A stretch of 33,192 bases of DNA from 12-FULL-44-12b sp964348525 (GCA_964348525.1 CAYGCY010000007.1:1-33192), one strand, 5' to 3'. Shown: positions 1 through 9,166, counted from the first letter of the stretch. Notes: generated by a model not told the origin, from the sequence alone. A program made the numbers and translations.

Positions 1-403
1 ATAGCTCCTCAAATGTATTTCTTGAATGTATCACTAATGGTTTTTCATATTTAATTGCCAAATCAATTTGGTAATCAAAGAGGATTTTCTGTTTATCATA
101 AAATTGCTCTTTTGGGGTTCTATAAAAATCAAACCCGCACTCGCCTATTGCTACTACTTTGGGGTGTTTAACTAAGCCCTCAAGCTGGTCCAAATGGGGT
201 TCATCATATGTCGGATGCACCCCAACACACGCAAATAGATGCTCATTCTCCTCTGCTAATTTTATTGCTTGTTTTGAACTTGCAATGTCAACACCAACTA
301 CAATTCCCGCCGTTTCTGATTCCTTCATTTTTTGAATTTCCAATTCCCTATCCGAATCGTAATCTTCAAACTGAAGGTGACAGTGAGTATCTATGTATTT
401 CAT
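1..403 (-). CDS. tatD: TatD family metal-dependent DNase, C-terminus cut by window edge
   Basis: The first 134 residues are visible, reading from an ATG at 403 and running off the left edge. The start MKYIDTHCHLQF carries the metal-binding H-x-H of the amidohydrolase fold (residues 7 and 9). It is followed by a GECGFDFYR segment, the equivalent of GExGLDFYR with the next metal ligand Glu, and by HSR near residue 127. These are hallmarks of TatD/YcfH 3'-5' DNases, which act in the cytoplasm on DNA ends. A TatD gene near metG is a common bacterial arrangement. A weak -10-like TAATCT lies 5 bases before the ATG, with no Shine-Dalgarno. The family is clear. The exact substrate is not. Confidence 0.9.
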   Translation of the reverse strand, partial: MKYIDTHCHLQFEDYDSDRELEIQKMKESETAGIVVGVDIASSKQAIKLAEENEHLFACVGVHPTYDEPHLDQLEGLVKHPKVVAIGECGFDFYRTPKEQFYDKQKILFDYQIDLAIKYEKPLVIHSRNTFEEL

Positions 404-453
404 TTTCTAGATTAGTGATACTGCGCTCAAAGTGGTACTTACTAGACTACAAA

Positions 454-1467
454 TTATTCTCCCACTGTGTAAACCTTACCCGTTTTTCTTAATAAATCTG
501 CAACTGGTGTGTAAAAAATAACCGATGGATCATTCTTGGGATCGACTCTTTTATAGGCATCGGTTATCCTATACAAAATAGAGCTCAATCGTCTGCTTAT
601 TAAATCCAAATCTGGGCTTAAATCCTCTAAACGGCCTTTTTCTACTTTTAGGTCTTTAAACGCCTGCAGAATACTGCTAAGTGACCCAGCATTTTCAAGT
701 ATTTGATGTTTATTCTCGGGTCCACTATAAAATAACTCGCTTGATGAATTTGCTAATTCTCTTAAGTTTATATGGTCTGGAATACGACCAGAAAAACCTG
801 CTTTTTGTAGAAAAGCGTTTATATTGCCAACGTCTTCATAATATTTTTCTTTGTCACGCAAAATTCCTTCTATCTCTTTGTGGGCAAGGTACTGTCTTTT
901 TTGAAGACTGATGGCTTCATCTATCATTGAACGAACCTCTGGGTCGGTTCTATATGCGTCTAAAATAAATTGGTCGTTATTATCCTCATCCCGCCTCATA
1001 TCATTGCCATTCTTTGCTTTAAGGGCCTCTAACCATCGTTGAGCTTCTGCTTGCAGTTTTGTACCCAGCGGACCAACGGGTTTGCCATCTGGATAGACAA
1101 GCCCATTTATTGTTATGCTCTTTAACGTCCCCTCGTCTGAAAGGTTATATGAACGAAGCATCGGGGTAATACCTGTGTCATCTCCAATAAGTTCTTTGTA
1201 CTGTTGTACGCACAGGGCTATTTCTTGTTTTAATTTTTGCAACTCTGGGTTTACCAGTTGTAGTCTCTCCTGTTTTTCGGCGTCTAGTTTATCTTGGGCC
1301 ATTTGCCCACGTTGTTCAGCCCTTTTATCGAAAATATTTTTTGTTTCATCGTCAACGCCCGCTTCTCTGGCTAAATCTCTAACTGGTTTTTCTGCCTCTG
1401 CAACTACTCTAGCCTCCTCTCTATCCTTTATAAAATTAGCGCCCTCAGCATTTTCATTATTATTCAT
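454..1467 (-). CDS. hypothetical coiled-coil-rich protein, 337 aa
   Basis: I do not recognise this family. The protein is highly charged and predicted mostly helical. The N-terminal 90 residues are rich in E, K, A and Q, as in a coiled coil. No signal peptide or membrane segment is visible, so it is probably cytoplasmic. The middle has NGLVYPDGKPVGPLGTKLQ around residues 120-138, which could be a small ordered element. The gene begins 15 bases past the end of metG, with TATATT at 1475-1480 placed 7 bases before the ATG and no Shine-Dalgarno, so it may have its own leaderless promoter inside metG. The reading frame is long and has protein-like composition, so it is a real gene of unknown function. 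Confidence 0.75.
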   Translation of the reverse strand: MNNNENAEGANFIKDREEARVVAEAEKPVRDLAREAGVDDETKNIFDKRAEQRGQMAQDKLDAEKQERLQLVNPELQKLKQEIALCVQQYKELIGDDTGITPMLRSYNLSDEGTLKSITINGLVYPDGKPVGPLGTKLQAEAQRWLEALKAKNGNDMRRDEDNNDQFILDAYRTDPEVRSMIDEAISLQKRQYLAHKEIEGILRDKEKYYEDVGNINAFLQKAGFSGRIPDHINLRELANSSSELFYSGPENKHQILENAGSLSSILQAFKDLKVEKGRLEDLSPDLDLISRRLSSILYRITDAYKRVDPKNDPSVIFYTPVADLLRKTGKVYTVGE

Positions 1468-1482
1468 TTGTCCAAATATACC

Positions 1483-2919
1483 TCAATCCATCCTAGGAAA
1501 CAAAGGCGTAACTGGTGAGGTGTTTTTGCTTATCAAGCCCTTAATTGCTGTTGAGGTATCCGGCATCAACGGCTCCAGTGTAGAGGCAATACGGGCCAAT
1601 CCTTCTACTAGCTCTTTTATTATTTTTTGGGCTTCCTCTCTATTTGTCTTTACTAGCTTAAATGGCTCACTTGTTTGTATGTGAGCATCCAACTTACCGA
1701 TTTCTTCCCATATATAATTGACTGCTTTTTGAATTTCAAAATTATTAAGATATTTAGAAAAATCTTCATACATTGTCCCATCTGTCTCCACCGCTTCGGT
1801 CAGATTGGTTTCTGCCATCTTCATTATTCTAGAAACCAGATTTCCAAGCCCGTTTGCCAAATTTGCGTTGTAGGCCTCTTTAAAACCCTGCATAGTGAAA
1901 TCAGAATCTTCAAATGTAGACAACTCTCGTGCCACAAAATACCTAAACGCCTCCGCGCCAAAAACACCCACTACTTCTCTCGGATCTACAACATTGCCCA
2001 TGGATTTACTCATCTTTTGACCGCCAGACGTTATGAAACCGTTTATAACGATATTGGTCGAATTTGGTAGTCCTGCAGACATAAGCATTGCTTGCCACAT
2101 TGCTGACTGTTGTCTTAAATTGTCTTTTCCAGCGTACTGAATGATTTGGTTATCCAAAGACCAATACTTTTCAAAATTGCCATTTTCTGGCCAGTCTAAA
2201 GTGGAAATATAGCTCGTGAGAGCATCAAACCACACATACATAACGTGCTCTTCATCCTCTGGTACCGGAACGCCCCACGGCATTTTTTCTTTTAATCTTG
2301 AAATTGAAAAATCCTCCAAACCTCTTTCCACGAACATTTTTATTTCTTTTAATCTAGTGTCTGGGGTAACAAAATTATCCTGCTTATATAAATCAAGGAG
2401 CTTTTGCTGGTATTTTGAAAATTTAAAAAAGTAATTCTCTTCTTCTCGAATCTCTATGTCTATATTAGGATGAATAGTGCACTTGCCGTCTACTAATTCC
2501 GATTCTGTTTTCTCAAGCTCACACCCTGTGCAGTATTTGGTTTTATATATTTTTTTCTCTATGTCACCATTCGCTTTACACCTATTCCATATTTCTTGAG
2601 CGGCCTTTATGTGTTTATCATCCGTCGTTCTAATGAAATGGATATCTTGGTCTATGTTTAGAAGTTTTATTAAATCTCTAAATTTCTCAGAATTCTCGTC
2701 TACAAATTCATTGATATCTTTCCCCTCTTCCTGCGCTCGATTAAAAATTTTTACTCCGTGCTCATCTGTGCCTGTGTTAAAAAACACATCACTGCCACCA
2801 AGCTTCTTGAAACGATTGATTATATCTGCGCGAACTAGCTCCATAGCAAAACCCACATGAGGATCAGCGTTCACGTAAGGGAGTGTAGTGGTAATGTAAA
2901 CTTTTTTAGATTCTTTCAT
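1483..2919 (-). CDS. metG: methionyl-tRNA synthetase
   Basis: This class I synthetase charges tRNA-Met with methionine. The Rossmann catalytic core begins TTLPYVNADPHVGF. The HIGH signature reads HVGF (residues 21-24), so the usual second His is Phe. The TGTDEHG motif follows near residue 50, a zinc-knuckle region with CTGC plus one further Cys and His lies near 130-150, YVWFDALTSYI is present, and the KMSKS loop GGQKMSKSMGN is intact near residue 305. The 478 aa length fits a short MetRS with the helical anticodon domain but without the C-terminal tRNA-binding domain. Its ATG overlaps the stop codon of the upstream permease gene by one base (TAATG), so the two are probably translationally coupled. 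Confidence 0.95.
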   Translation of the reverse strand: MKESKKVYITTTLPYVNADPHVGFAMELVRADIINRFKKLGGSDVFFNTGTDEHGVKIFNRAQEEGKDINEFVDENSEKFRDLIKLLNIDQDIHFIRTTDDKHIKAAQEIWNRCKANGDIEKKIYKTKYCTGCELEKTESELVDGKCTIHPNIDIEIREEENYFFKFSKYQQKLLDLYKQDNFVTPDTRLKEIKMFVERGLEDFSISRLKEKMPWGVPVPEDEEHVMYVWFDALTSYISTLDWPENGNFEKYWSLDNQIIQYAGKDNLRQQSAMWQAMLMSAGLPNSTNIVINGFITSGGQKMSKSMGNVVDPREVVGVFGAEAFRYFVARELSTFEDSDFTMQGFKEAYNANLANGLGNLVSRIMKMAETNLTEAVETDGTMYEDFSKYLNNFEIQKAVNYIWEEIGKLDAHIQTSEPFKLVKTNREEAQKIIKELVEGLARIASTLEPLMPDTSTAIKGLISKNTSPVTPLFPRMD

Positions 2920-3953
2920 TAAACCGCGCTGTGTTTGCTTTTCTCAAAATCTTCTACCAAAACCATAATCGCCGTCGCGATTGGAATGGAAAGTATAATG
3001 CCCAAAAAGCCGGCCAGTTTTGCGCCTATGAGAAGCGCAAGAATTGAAACGATAGGGGGCACGCCCACGACTTTTCTAACAACCAATGGGTAAATGAGAT
3101 GCGCCTCAAACTGTTGAATAATAACGAATAGACCGGCCACAATGGCTGAGAGAGTGAAGCCTCCGCTTCCAAAAGCAATAATAATAGCTGGTACAGCAGA
3201 TATGATTGGGCCAAAGATAGGAATTATTTCCAAAACCCCCGCAATAAACGCGAGGAGAAGAGCGTTTGGCACACCTATTATGGTAAGCCCCAAAAATGCA
3301 AGCACCGCCACAATAACCGCGAGCAATAACTGTCCTTGCATCCAAAGGCCTATTTTGTCACGGGTTCTTTCCCATATTGATACGACATATTTTTCATCCC
3401 TTGATGGGGTGACCAATCTCAAAAGCTTTGATACTCCGTCTTCTTGCACAGCCAAATAGAAAGAAATAACCACTATAAGTACAAAAGACAACATACCGCC
3501 GAATACGACCTCAATCGTCCCTAAAAATCCACTTGATAAACGAGCGAGCGCAGTGTTTATTTGACTAACCAACTCAGGAATGGAGAACGATGATGTAATA
3601 GAGTTTATAAACACATTCGAACTGGTTGCGGTCGCTATGCTCGAAGCATATTCAGGCACGGACGAAAGAAATGCAGAGGACTCAGTAAGAAGTGGGACCA
3701 TTAGGAAGTACAGCGCCGCCACAAAAAACAGCCCCACCAATACATATATAAACAAAGCCGAAAGTGTGCGGTGAAGGCGGAATTTGCTGAAAAAGCGTAT
3801 TCCAGGCTCAACGGCAGAGGCAATGACTATGGCAGTAAGCACTACCAAAACTACATCTCTAACTAAAAATGTGGCATATACAAGCACTAATACGGCCACC
3901 ACTTTAAGGATAGAACGTATATCTATGGAGATATTAAGGTTGTTATTTGGCAT
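2919..3953 (-). CDS. AI-2E family transporter (UPF0118 permease)
   Basis: This integral membrane protein of 344 aa has about eight hydrophobic spans. Features of the AI-2E/PerM family include the N-terminal pair of helices (SILKVVAVLVLVYATFLVRD and the segment after it), a soluble central loop, and the C-terminal half with GVLEIIPIFGPIISAVPA near residue 240, a family hallmark. Members export or exchange small molecules or ions; the substrate here cannot be told. The gene is followed by metG with a one-base stop/start overlap. TAATAT (3960-3965) lies 6 bases before the ATG and no Shine-Dalgarno is present, which suggests a leaderless transcript beginning just after the M16 peptidase gene. Confidence 0.88.
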   Translation of the reverse strand: MPNNNLNISIDIRSILKVVAVLVLVYATFLVRDVVLVVLTAIVIASAVEPGIRFFSKFRLHRTLSALFIYVLVGLFFVAALYFLMVPLLTESSAFLSSVPEYASSIATATSSNVFINSITSSFSIPELVSQINTALARLSSGFLGTIEVVFGGMLSFVLIVVISFYLAVQEDGVSKLLRLVTPSRDEKYVVSIWERTRDKIGLWMQGQLLLAVIVAVLAFLGLTIIGVPNALLLAFIAGVLEIIPIFGPIISAVPAIIIAFGSGGFTLSAIVAGLFVIIQQFEAHLIYPLVVRKVVGVPPIVSILALLIGAKLAGFLGIILSIPIATAIMVLVEDFEKSKHSAV

Positions 3954-3959
3954 GTATCA

Positions 3960-3965
3960 ATATTA
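3960..3965 (-). promoter_or_regulatory. putative leaderless -10 box of the permease gene
   Basis: TAATAT followed by 6 bases and then the ATG at 3953. No convincing -35 box is seen. The assignment rests on the repeated spacing pattern in this window. Confidence 0.4.
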
Positions 3966-3979
3966 TCACTATTTCTTGA

Positions 3980-5251
3980 TTAGAACTTCAAAATCTTTTC
4001 TAGTTGTTTTTTGTTTGGGTTTCTACCAACAACAGCAAGGAGAAGGTCTTTATTTGTGAACACTTTTTTGGCCAATTCCTTTATCTGCCTTGGTGTGACA
4101 GATTTGATTATTTTTTCTCTTTTTTGAGGCAAGCGAAGGTCACCATAGAAAATGGACCTGTCTGCGAAGTAGTCCGCCACTTGATCAGAAGATTCGAGGC
4201 TCATATACATACCAGAAATCATCAGGGACTTTACTTTAGAGAGTTCCTGCTCTGGTACTTCCTCTTTTTTTAATTTTCTAAGTTCTTCCATTATTGCATT
4301 CACTGCAATGTCTACTCTTTTGGGATCAACCCCAGCAATAATGCCAAACTCGCCGTGGTCTGTTGAAATAGACTGAAATGCTCTTACTGAATAACAAATA
4401 CCAAGTTCTTCTCTCATCTTTTGAAATAGTCTAGAACTCATTCCAGCAGACAGCACTCCTCGAAGAACCGCGAGTACAGAGTTTTTGTCATCCTTGTAAG
4501 GAAAAGACCTCGTGCCAAGCTGTATTTGTATCTGATCCACATCTTTGTGTGCAGACACAACTATTGGCTTTTTATGCACAATTTTTGTCGTAACTTTTCC
4601 ATGTTTTTTGGCTCTAGAAATATCTCTAAACAATTCTTTGATGGTTTTCAGAACCAATTTTTCGTTAAAGTGCCCTGCCACCACTATAGTGGTCGCTTTG
4701 GCTACATAATGTTTTTTTCTGTAATCATAAAAGTCTTTTGCTTTAAAAGACTTAACACTTTCTTTTGTGCCCACTACAGGCCTGCCAGCCGGCTGGTCTC
4801 CGTGTAGTGCTCCGTCAAATAATTTATCTACCAATCTTTCTGGCTGATCCCACGCTCTATTAATTTCTTCTATAATCACCCCTTTCTCTATCTCAATGTC
4901 CTCTGGTTTAAAAATTGCATTCAAATAAATATCAGCAACGATGTCGAGCACTTTTAAAGTATTTTGGGCACTGACTTTCGCCCAGTAGCCAGTTACTTCT
5001 GTAGATGTAAAGGCATTAGAAACTGCACCTAGGTTATCCAGCTCTTTTGACACATCCAAAGCTGAGGGACGCTTTTTTGTGCCCTTAAAGCACATATGTT
5101 CCAGAAAGTGAGAGAGTCCGAGCTCTTTTTTACTCTCATATTTTGAGCCAGTCTCGACCAGTACTTCGACGGTCGAGGTAGGAGACCCTTGCATAGGAAC
5201 AAGAACCACTTTTAACCCTGAAGGCAAAACATATTTTTTTGGTTTAAACAT
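3980..5251 (-). CDS. M16 family zinc metallopeptidase (processing peptidase-like)
   Basis: The 423 aa protein has the inverted zinc motif HxxEH as HFLEH (residues 48-52) in LGLSHFLEHMCFKGT, and the third ligand Glu about 76 residues later in VIIEEINR (Glu 129). The second half holds the inactive M16 repeat, with the family's paired R/Y region (SRLFQKMREELGICYSV). This matches the short bacterial M16B peptidases related to mitochondrial processing peptidase. No signal peptide is visible, so it is probably cytoplasmic. A TTGACG lies about 25 bases before the ATG, but no good -10 is placed. Downstream, 26 bases separate it from the permease gene. Confidence 0.92.
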   Translation of the reverse strand: MFKPKKYVLPSGLKVVLVPMQGSPTSTVEVLVETGSKYESKKELGLSHFLEHMCFKGTKKRPSALDVSKELDNLGAVSNAFTSTEVTGYWAKVSAQNTLKVLDIVADIYLNAIFKPEDIEIEKGVIIEEINRAWDQPERLVDKLFDGALHGDQPAGRPVVGTKESVKSFKAKDFYDYRKKHYVAKATTIVVAGHFNEKLVLKTIKELFRDISRAKKHGKVTTKIVHKKPIVVSAHKDVDQIQIQLGTRSFPYKDDKNSVLAVLRGVLSAGMSSRLFQKMREELGICYSVRAFQSISTDHGEFGIIAGVDPKRVDIAVNAIMEELRKLKKEEVPEQELSKVKSLMISGMYMSLESSDQVADYFADRSIFYGDLRLPQKREKIIKSVTPRQIKELAKKVFTNKDLLLAVVGRNPNKKQLEKILKF

Positions 5252-5309
5252 AAGGCGAGTGTATCAAAAAATCGTCAAAACAAAAGGTGGTCTTTTTACA
5301 TAAGATCTG

Positions 5310-5354
5310 GAACACCTCGTTTAGGAACACAACTTACTCTGTGCGATGAGACGT
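5310..5354. repeat. structured repeat unit 1 (hairpin with TTTAGGA)
   Basis: The plus strand reads CCTCGTTTAGGA, then a loop, then GCGATGAGACG. An outer stem CTCGTT/GATGAG and an inner stem ACACA/TGTG can form. It is the diverged twin of the unit at 5379-5418. The transcribed strand is unknown; both neighbouring genes read on minus. It lies in the 176-base gap between GlyRS and the M16 peptidase. Confidence 0.45.
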
Positions 5355-5362
5355 TTTTATTC

Positions 5363-5434
5363 TATATAAAGTGAAAGTGCCTCATTTAGGAGCGCGGTAT
5401 ATCTCTCCGTGATGGGGCACTTTCACTTTATATA
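5363..5434. repeat. 19-bp perfect inverted repeat enclosing structured repeat unit 2
   Basis: 5363-5381 (TATATAAAGTGAAAGTGCC) is the exact reverse complement of 5416-5434, and the stem can extend about five more pairs inward with G-T wobbles. The loop carries CCTCATTTAGGAG and CTCTCC, matching the core of unit 1 with compatible base changes. The right arm covers the last codons and stop of glyS, so it could form in the glyS mRNA 3' end. Neither side has a strong T run, so it is not a typical intrinsic terminator. Confidence 0.6.
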
Positions 5435-6639
5435 TTCTTTAGTTCTTCAATTTTGACCCTCCTTTGTTCTCCGGTATCGCGGTCTCTCACGGTCACGGTG
5501 TCATCTTCCAAAGAATCAAAATCAATAGTGATGCAATACGGCGTGCCTATCTCATCTTGCCTTCTGTACCTCTTCCCTATATTGCCATTGTCGTCCCATG
5601 TAATTTGTCCACCAATTTCTTTTTTTAATTTATCTCTAACCTCTTTGGCTTTTTTCACTAATTCCGGCTTGTTTTTCAAAAGTGGTGATACCATTATTTT
5701 TATAGGAGCTATTTCTTTTGGTAATGCCAAATAAATCCTTTTTTCTCCACCAATCTCATCTTCTCTGTATGCGCACACCAAAGTAGCAAGGATTGTTCTG
5801 TCCACCCCCAAAGATGGCTCTATAACATGGGGTGTAAATTTATCTTTCAATTCTTCATCCATATATTCGAGTGCAACACCACTACTGGCCGAGTGCGCTT
5901 TCAAATCAAAATCAGTCCTGTATGCCAAGCCCCACAATTCTCTTCTGCCAAAAGGATAATCAAACTCAAAATCGATTGTTCTTTTTGAGTAGTGTGCCCT
6001 CTCACCATCTGGTACCTCAAATTCACTCAAATTTTTTATGCCGAGCATATTTGCAAAGTCGAGCATAATTTTTCTCCACTCTTCAAAAGATTCTTTCCAA
6101 GAATTTTCTTTTACAAAATATTCAACTTCCATTTGTTCAAATTCTCTCTGTCTAAATAAGTATTCTCGTGGCGCTATTTCATTTCTAAATGCTTTTCCTA
6201 TTTGAGCAAGTCCGAAAGGAAGTTTTGGATGAAATGTATCTATAACATTTTTAAAATTCACAAACATACCTTGAGCGGTCTCGGGCCTCAAGAAGCTTGT
6301 GATGGCATTTTCTCCGGCCCCAACAGATGTTTTAAACATCACATTGAACTGCTCTCCGTTTTCTAGCGGGTCTGCAAAACCAGCAACATGTCCAGATGCT
6401 TCCCATACTTTTGGATTCATTATTATCCCTGCGTCAAAACCATACATATCGTCTCTTTCGTCACGAAATTTTTTCAGCCACAGATTTTTTATATTTTCTT
6501 TAAGCAAAACGCCTAAGGGACCGTAGTCAAAAGAGCCAGCTAGTCCGCCATATATTTCAGACCCAGGAAATATAAAACCTCGCCTTTTACATAGAGAAAC
6601 TATTTTTTCTAGTTTTTCCTCTTGTTTATCCTCTGCCAT
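5428..6639 (-). CDS. glyS: glycyl-tRNA synthetase, dimeric (alpha2) type
   Basis: This class II synthetase charges tRNA-Gly. The N-terminus has KRRGFIFPGSEIYGGLAGSFDYGPLGVLLKENIKNLWWK-like sequence, diagnostic of the eukaryote-like alpha2 enzyme rather than the GlyQ/GlyS tetramer. Motif 2 is at FRNEIAPREYLFRQREFEQMEVEYF. Motif 3 is at EPSLGVDRTILATL. The C-terminal anticodon domain runs from IAPIKIMVSPL. I prefer the ATG at 6639 (403 aa) over the in-frame ATG at 6648, because AGGA ends 8 bases before the former but directly abuts the latter. The length is slightly short for the family. The stop codon lies inside a 19-bp inverted repeat. Confidence 0.94.
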   Translation of the reverse strand: MAEDKQEEKLEKIVSLCKRRGFIFPGSEIYGGLAGSFDYGPLGVLLKENIKNLWLKKFRDERDDMYGFDAGIIMNPKVWEASGHVAGFADPLENGEQFNVMFKTSVGAGENAITSFLRPETAQGMFVNFKNVIDTFHPKLPFGLAQIGKAFRNEIAPREYLFRQREFEQMEVEYFVKENSWKESFEEWRKIMLDFANMLGIKNLSEFEVPDGERAHYSKRTIDFEFDYPFGRRELWGLAYRTDFDLKAHSASSGVALEYMDEELKDKFTPHVIEPSLGVDRTILATLVCAYREDEIGGEKRIYLALPKEIAPIKIMVSPLLKNKPELVKKAKEVRDKLKKEIGGQITWDDNGNIGKRYRRQDEIGTPYCITIDFDSLEDDTVTVRDRDTGEQRRVKIEELKNI

Positions 6640-6660
6640 ACCAATCATCCTAACATACCC

Positions 6661-8562
6661 TTATTTCAATACCTTATCCGCGTTTTCCGCTACTCCAGCA
6701 TCTCTATATAGACGTGTATCAACATCGTCCAGATTCAAAAATATATCTTCTCCAGTAAGTGCGTCTTTCCCAACAAAATATATATTTGTAAGAAGAAGTG
6801 GTGAAATCCCCACCTGACCTATTGTTGGAGTAAGGGTTAGTTGAAGCGTTACCACTCTATTTGGACTTCCAGCTACAACATTACCTACCTCCCAAACTAG
6901 CTCTCTCGTATTTTGGTCATAGGTTATTTTTTCGCCACCCGGAGCAACTAGATTATTAAAAGAAACATTTTGAGGTAATTTTGCCTGCAACCCCCCGTTA
7001 TTTATATCTGCAAATTTGCTTCCGGCAGACAATACTACAGAGTACGTGGTTTCTCTATTTACACGTGGTGGCACAGGACCAGTTTGTGCAAATGGAGAGC
7101 TTGCTCTAGTAGCGTAAGCATCGGCGTTTGGATTTGCTCTGAATCTAAAAGAAACTTCTGCGTCACTTTGTATTGGCTGGCCATTTGAATTACCCTCCTC
7201 TTGCCCAGACATAAATACTTTTATAGACAACCCCTTATTTCTGGCATCTGCAGATAAAACTTTTGGAATTGACAAATTAAATCTCACGAGACCAGTACTT
7301 CCGGGTGCAATGCTTGCAAGGTCCCCCATATTGGATTGTTGCCAAGTTATACTTTGGTCTTTTGAACTATAAAAACCATTGTTTTGAGGCATCACAGACG
7401 CTTGGTCAAAAACTCCAGAAACCGACGCCTTCACAACAGCATTGAGGATTGGTACCTGCAAATTATTGGCCCAATTTATTTCTATTTGTATTCTATCCCC
7501 CGCTTCAGTACTAGTTTGTCCTCCCACTGGGTGCACTGATAGGGACAGGAATGGTTTGGACACTACTATAGTTTCAAGACTTGACGCTATTTGACTGTCA
7601 GAGCCACCATTTTTCTCCTCGCCCAAAACAGATACCGAGAATCGCATTGTTCTTTCTTCATTATTTTCTGCCTCTAATACTCCAGTTAGCTTTATGGTTT
7701 TAGTATCTCCTGCAGGAATGTCTCCTAATCTCCATATATTGTTGTCTTTATATGGTTTTGGTTCCGAACTCTTAAAGCTAAACCCAAAGGGATAATCCGC
7801 TGAAAGAGATACATTGTTGATAGTATCTGAAGAGTTTGATTTTACGGTTATAAGTGCATCAAATGGCTGTTTAGATACAACGGTTCTCGGAATTGAAACA
7901 TTAAAAATAATAGGCGCGGTTCCTATCACTATATTGAAAGTCTCCTCTTTTATAAATACTGCATTCGACCCAGACACCTGATACTCAAGACGTGTTTTGA
8001 AAGTTTCCACCTCATCTTTCTTACCGTAAATCACAAAGGATATTTGTCTGCCAAAAGATTTACCCGAACCAAGCGTCCCTACTTCTACCTCTTCTGGTTT
8101 AAGTATTTTTGTCCTATCACCCGTGTCTCTCGCCCCGTTTGGGTATTCTATTTTTAGTACTGATTTCTCTATTGGTCTTGCATTTCTATTCTCCACTCTC
8201 AAATCAAGTGACACAGAGCCCCCCGAAGAAATTATCGACGGACCTCCTATTACTATGGATATATTTTTTTCCGAAACAGATGGCCCCCCGAGGAAAAACC
8301 TGTAGCCAGCAAAACCTGCAGCTATTATGGCAAAGGCCATTGAGACTAAAAATATTTTTTCAAAAATTTTTCTGTGTGGATGAGTGTGCTCCATAGAAAC
8401 TATTTCTTCAAGGGATACGTCTTCTGGCAAGATTTGCTCTGGCTGTTCTTCCAAAATATGCTGGGACACAGATGCGCGTTCCCGCGTAGGCAAACGCCCT
8501 TCATTTCTAGAATATAAAGCCTCTTCTAGGCTAGATAGACGATCTTTTCTGTTTTCCTTCAT
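6661..8562 (-). CDS. membrane-anchored surface protein with repeated beta-sandwich domains
   Basis: The 633 aa protein has a charged cytoplasmic N-terminus of about 65 residues, one membrane helix around residues 70-92 (IFLVSMAFAIIAAGFAGYRFF), then a long outside part. That part holds at least three similar beta-rich segments with phrases such as VSLDLRVENRNARPIEKSVLKI, VSADYPFGF and VPPRVNRETTYSVVLSAG, typical of DUF11/CARDB-type Ig-like repeats. No enzyme motif is seen. A role in the cell envelope or adhesion is an inference. I chose the ATG at 8562. An in-frame TTG at 8571 is possible, but it sits only 2 bases after a TATAAT at 8574-8579. It follows the RecO-like gene by 12 bases and may share its transcript. 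Confidence 0.7.
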   Translation of the reverse strand: MKENRKDRLSSLEEALYSRNEGRLPTRERASVSQHILEEQPEQILPEDVSLEEIVSMEHTHPHRKIFEKIFLVSMAFAIIAAGFAGYRFFLGGPSVSEKNISIVIGGPSIISSGGSVSLDLRVENRNARPIEKSVLKIEYPNGARDTGDRTKILKPEEVEVGTLGSGKSFGRQISFVIYGKKDEVETFKTRLEYQVSGSNAVFIKEETFNIVIGTAPIIFNVSIPRTVVSKQPFDALITVKSNSSDTINNVSLSADYPFGFSFKSSEPKPYKDNNIWRLGDIPAGDTKTIKLTGVLEAENNEERTMRFSVSVLGEEKNGGSDSQIASSLETIVVSKPFLSLSVHPVGGQTSTEAGDRIQIEINWANNLQVPILNAVVKASVSGVFDQASVMPQNNGFYSSKDQSITWQQSNMGDLASIAPGSTGLVRFNLSIPKVLSADARNKGLSIKVFMSGQEEGNSNGQPIQSDAEVSFRFRANPNADAYATRASSPFAQTGPVPPRVNRETTYSVVLSAGSKFADINNGGLQAKLPQNVSFNNLVAPGGEKITYDQNTRELVWEVGNVVAGSPNRVVTLQLTLTPTIGQVGISPLLLTNIYFVGKDALTGEDIFLNLDDVDTRLYRDAGVAENADKVLK

Positions 8563-8574
8563 TGCTATCAAATA

Positions 8575-9165
8575 TTATACAGCTTTTACTAGCTGGCTTT
8601 CTTCTAACCCCATATTTATTAGCCTGATTAACTCTTTCTCATGATGCTTGATAGCGAGAAGTGAAACATCACTAAAATCATCAAAATTTTTTAATTCCGT
8701 AGGAAGATTTTCAAAAGAAAGATAACCAAGGATAAAAAGAATTCTTGAAACTAGTGTTGCTTCAAAAGTTTTTAAGACGGAATCATCCACGCTCGGTAAA
8801 ACTTGAAAAGCTTGGTGCACACAAGTGAAAAGCTCTTTCTCTACCGACTCGTTTGCCATCTGTAGTAATAACTTGCACACCCTCGCAATAATTTTTTTCT
8901 TTGCAATATCTTTATTGGCTGAAAAAATATTAGCCTCTGCACTGGCCTGAATTAATCTCCAGCCATCTTTTCCACGCACAAAAGTGTAAACGCCTACCGA
9001 ATATGGAGTGAGATGACCTTTCAATTTTCCTTTTGCTTCTCTTGAAGATATAGCTTTTGCGCGTATAACTCCTAGGCCTTCGGAAAAAATAAATACAAAA
9101 GAATTTTTCTCTCCAATACCTTGTATCGCGAGCACCAACCCTCTATGAGAATATAGTTTATGCAT
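8575..9165 (-). CDS. recO: RecO-like DNA repair protein
   Basis: The 196 aa protein begins with an OB-fold-like segment, MHKLYSHRGLVLAIQGIGEKNSFVFIFSEGLGVIRAKAISSREAKGK in outline (residues 1-47). This matches the RecO N-terminus, where SREA..KGKL.GHL resembles the R-x-x-x-SKL-x-G-x-L region. The helical C-terminal part lacks the four-Cys zinc finger of classic RecO. RecO loads RecA and anneals ssDNA in RecF-type repair. The ATG is one base past the ileS stop (TAAAATG), so it is operonic with ileS. The assignment rests on the N-terminal domain; the short length (typical 230-250 aa) leaves some doubt. Confidence 0.65.
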   Translation of the reverse strand: MHKLYSHRGLVLAIQGIGEKNSFVFIFSEGLGVIRAKAISSREAKGKLKGHLTPYSVGVYTFVRGKDGWRLIQASAEANIFSANKDIAKKKIIARVCKLLLQMANESVEKELFTCVHQAFQVLPSVDDSVLKTFEATLVSRILFILGYLSFENLPTELKNFDDFSDVSLLAIKHHEKELIRLINMGLEESQLVKAV

Positions 9166-9166
9166 T

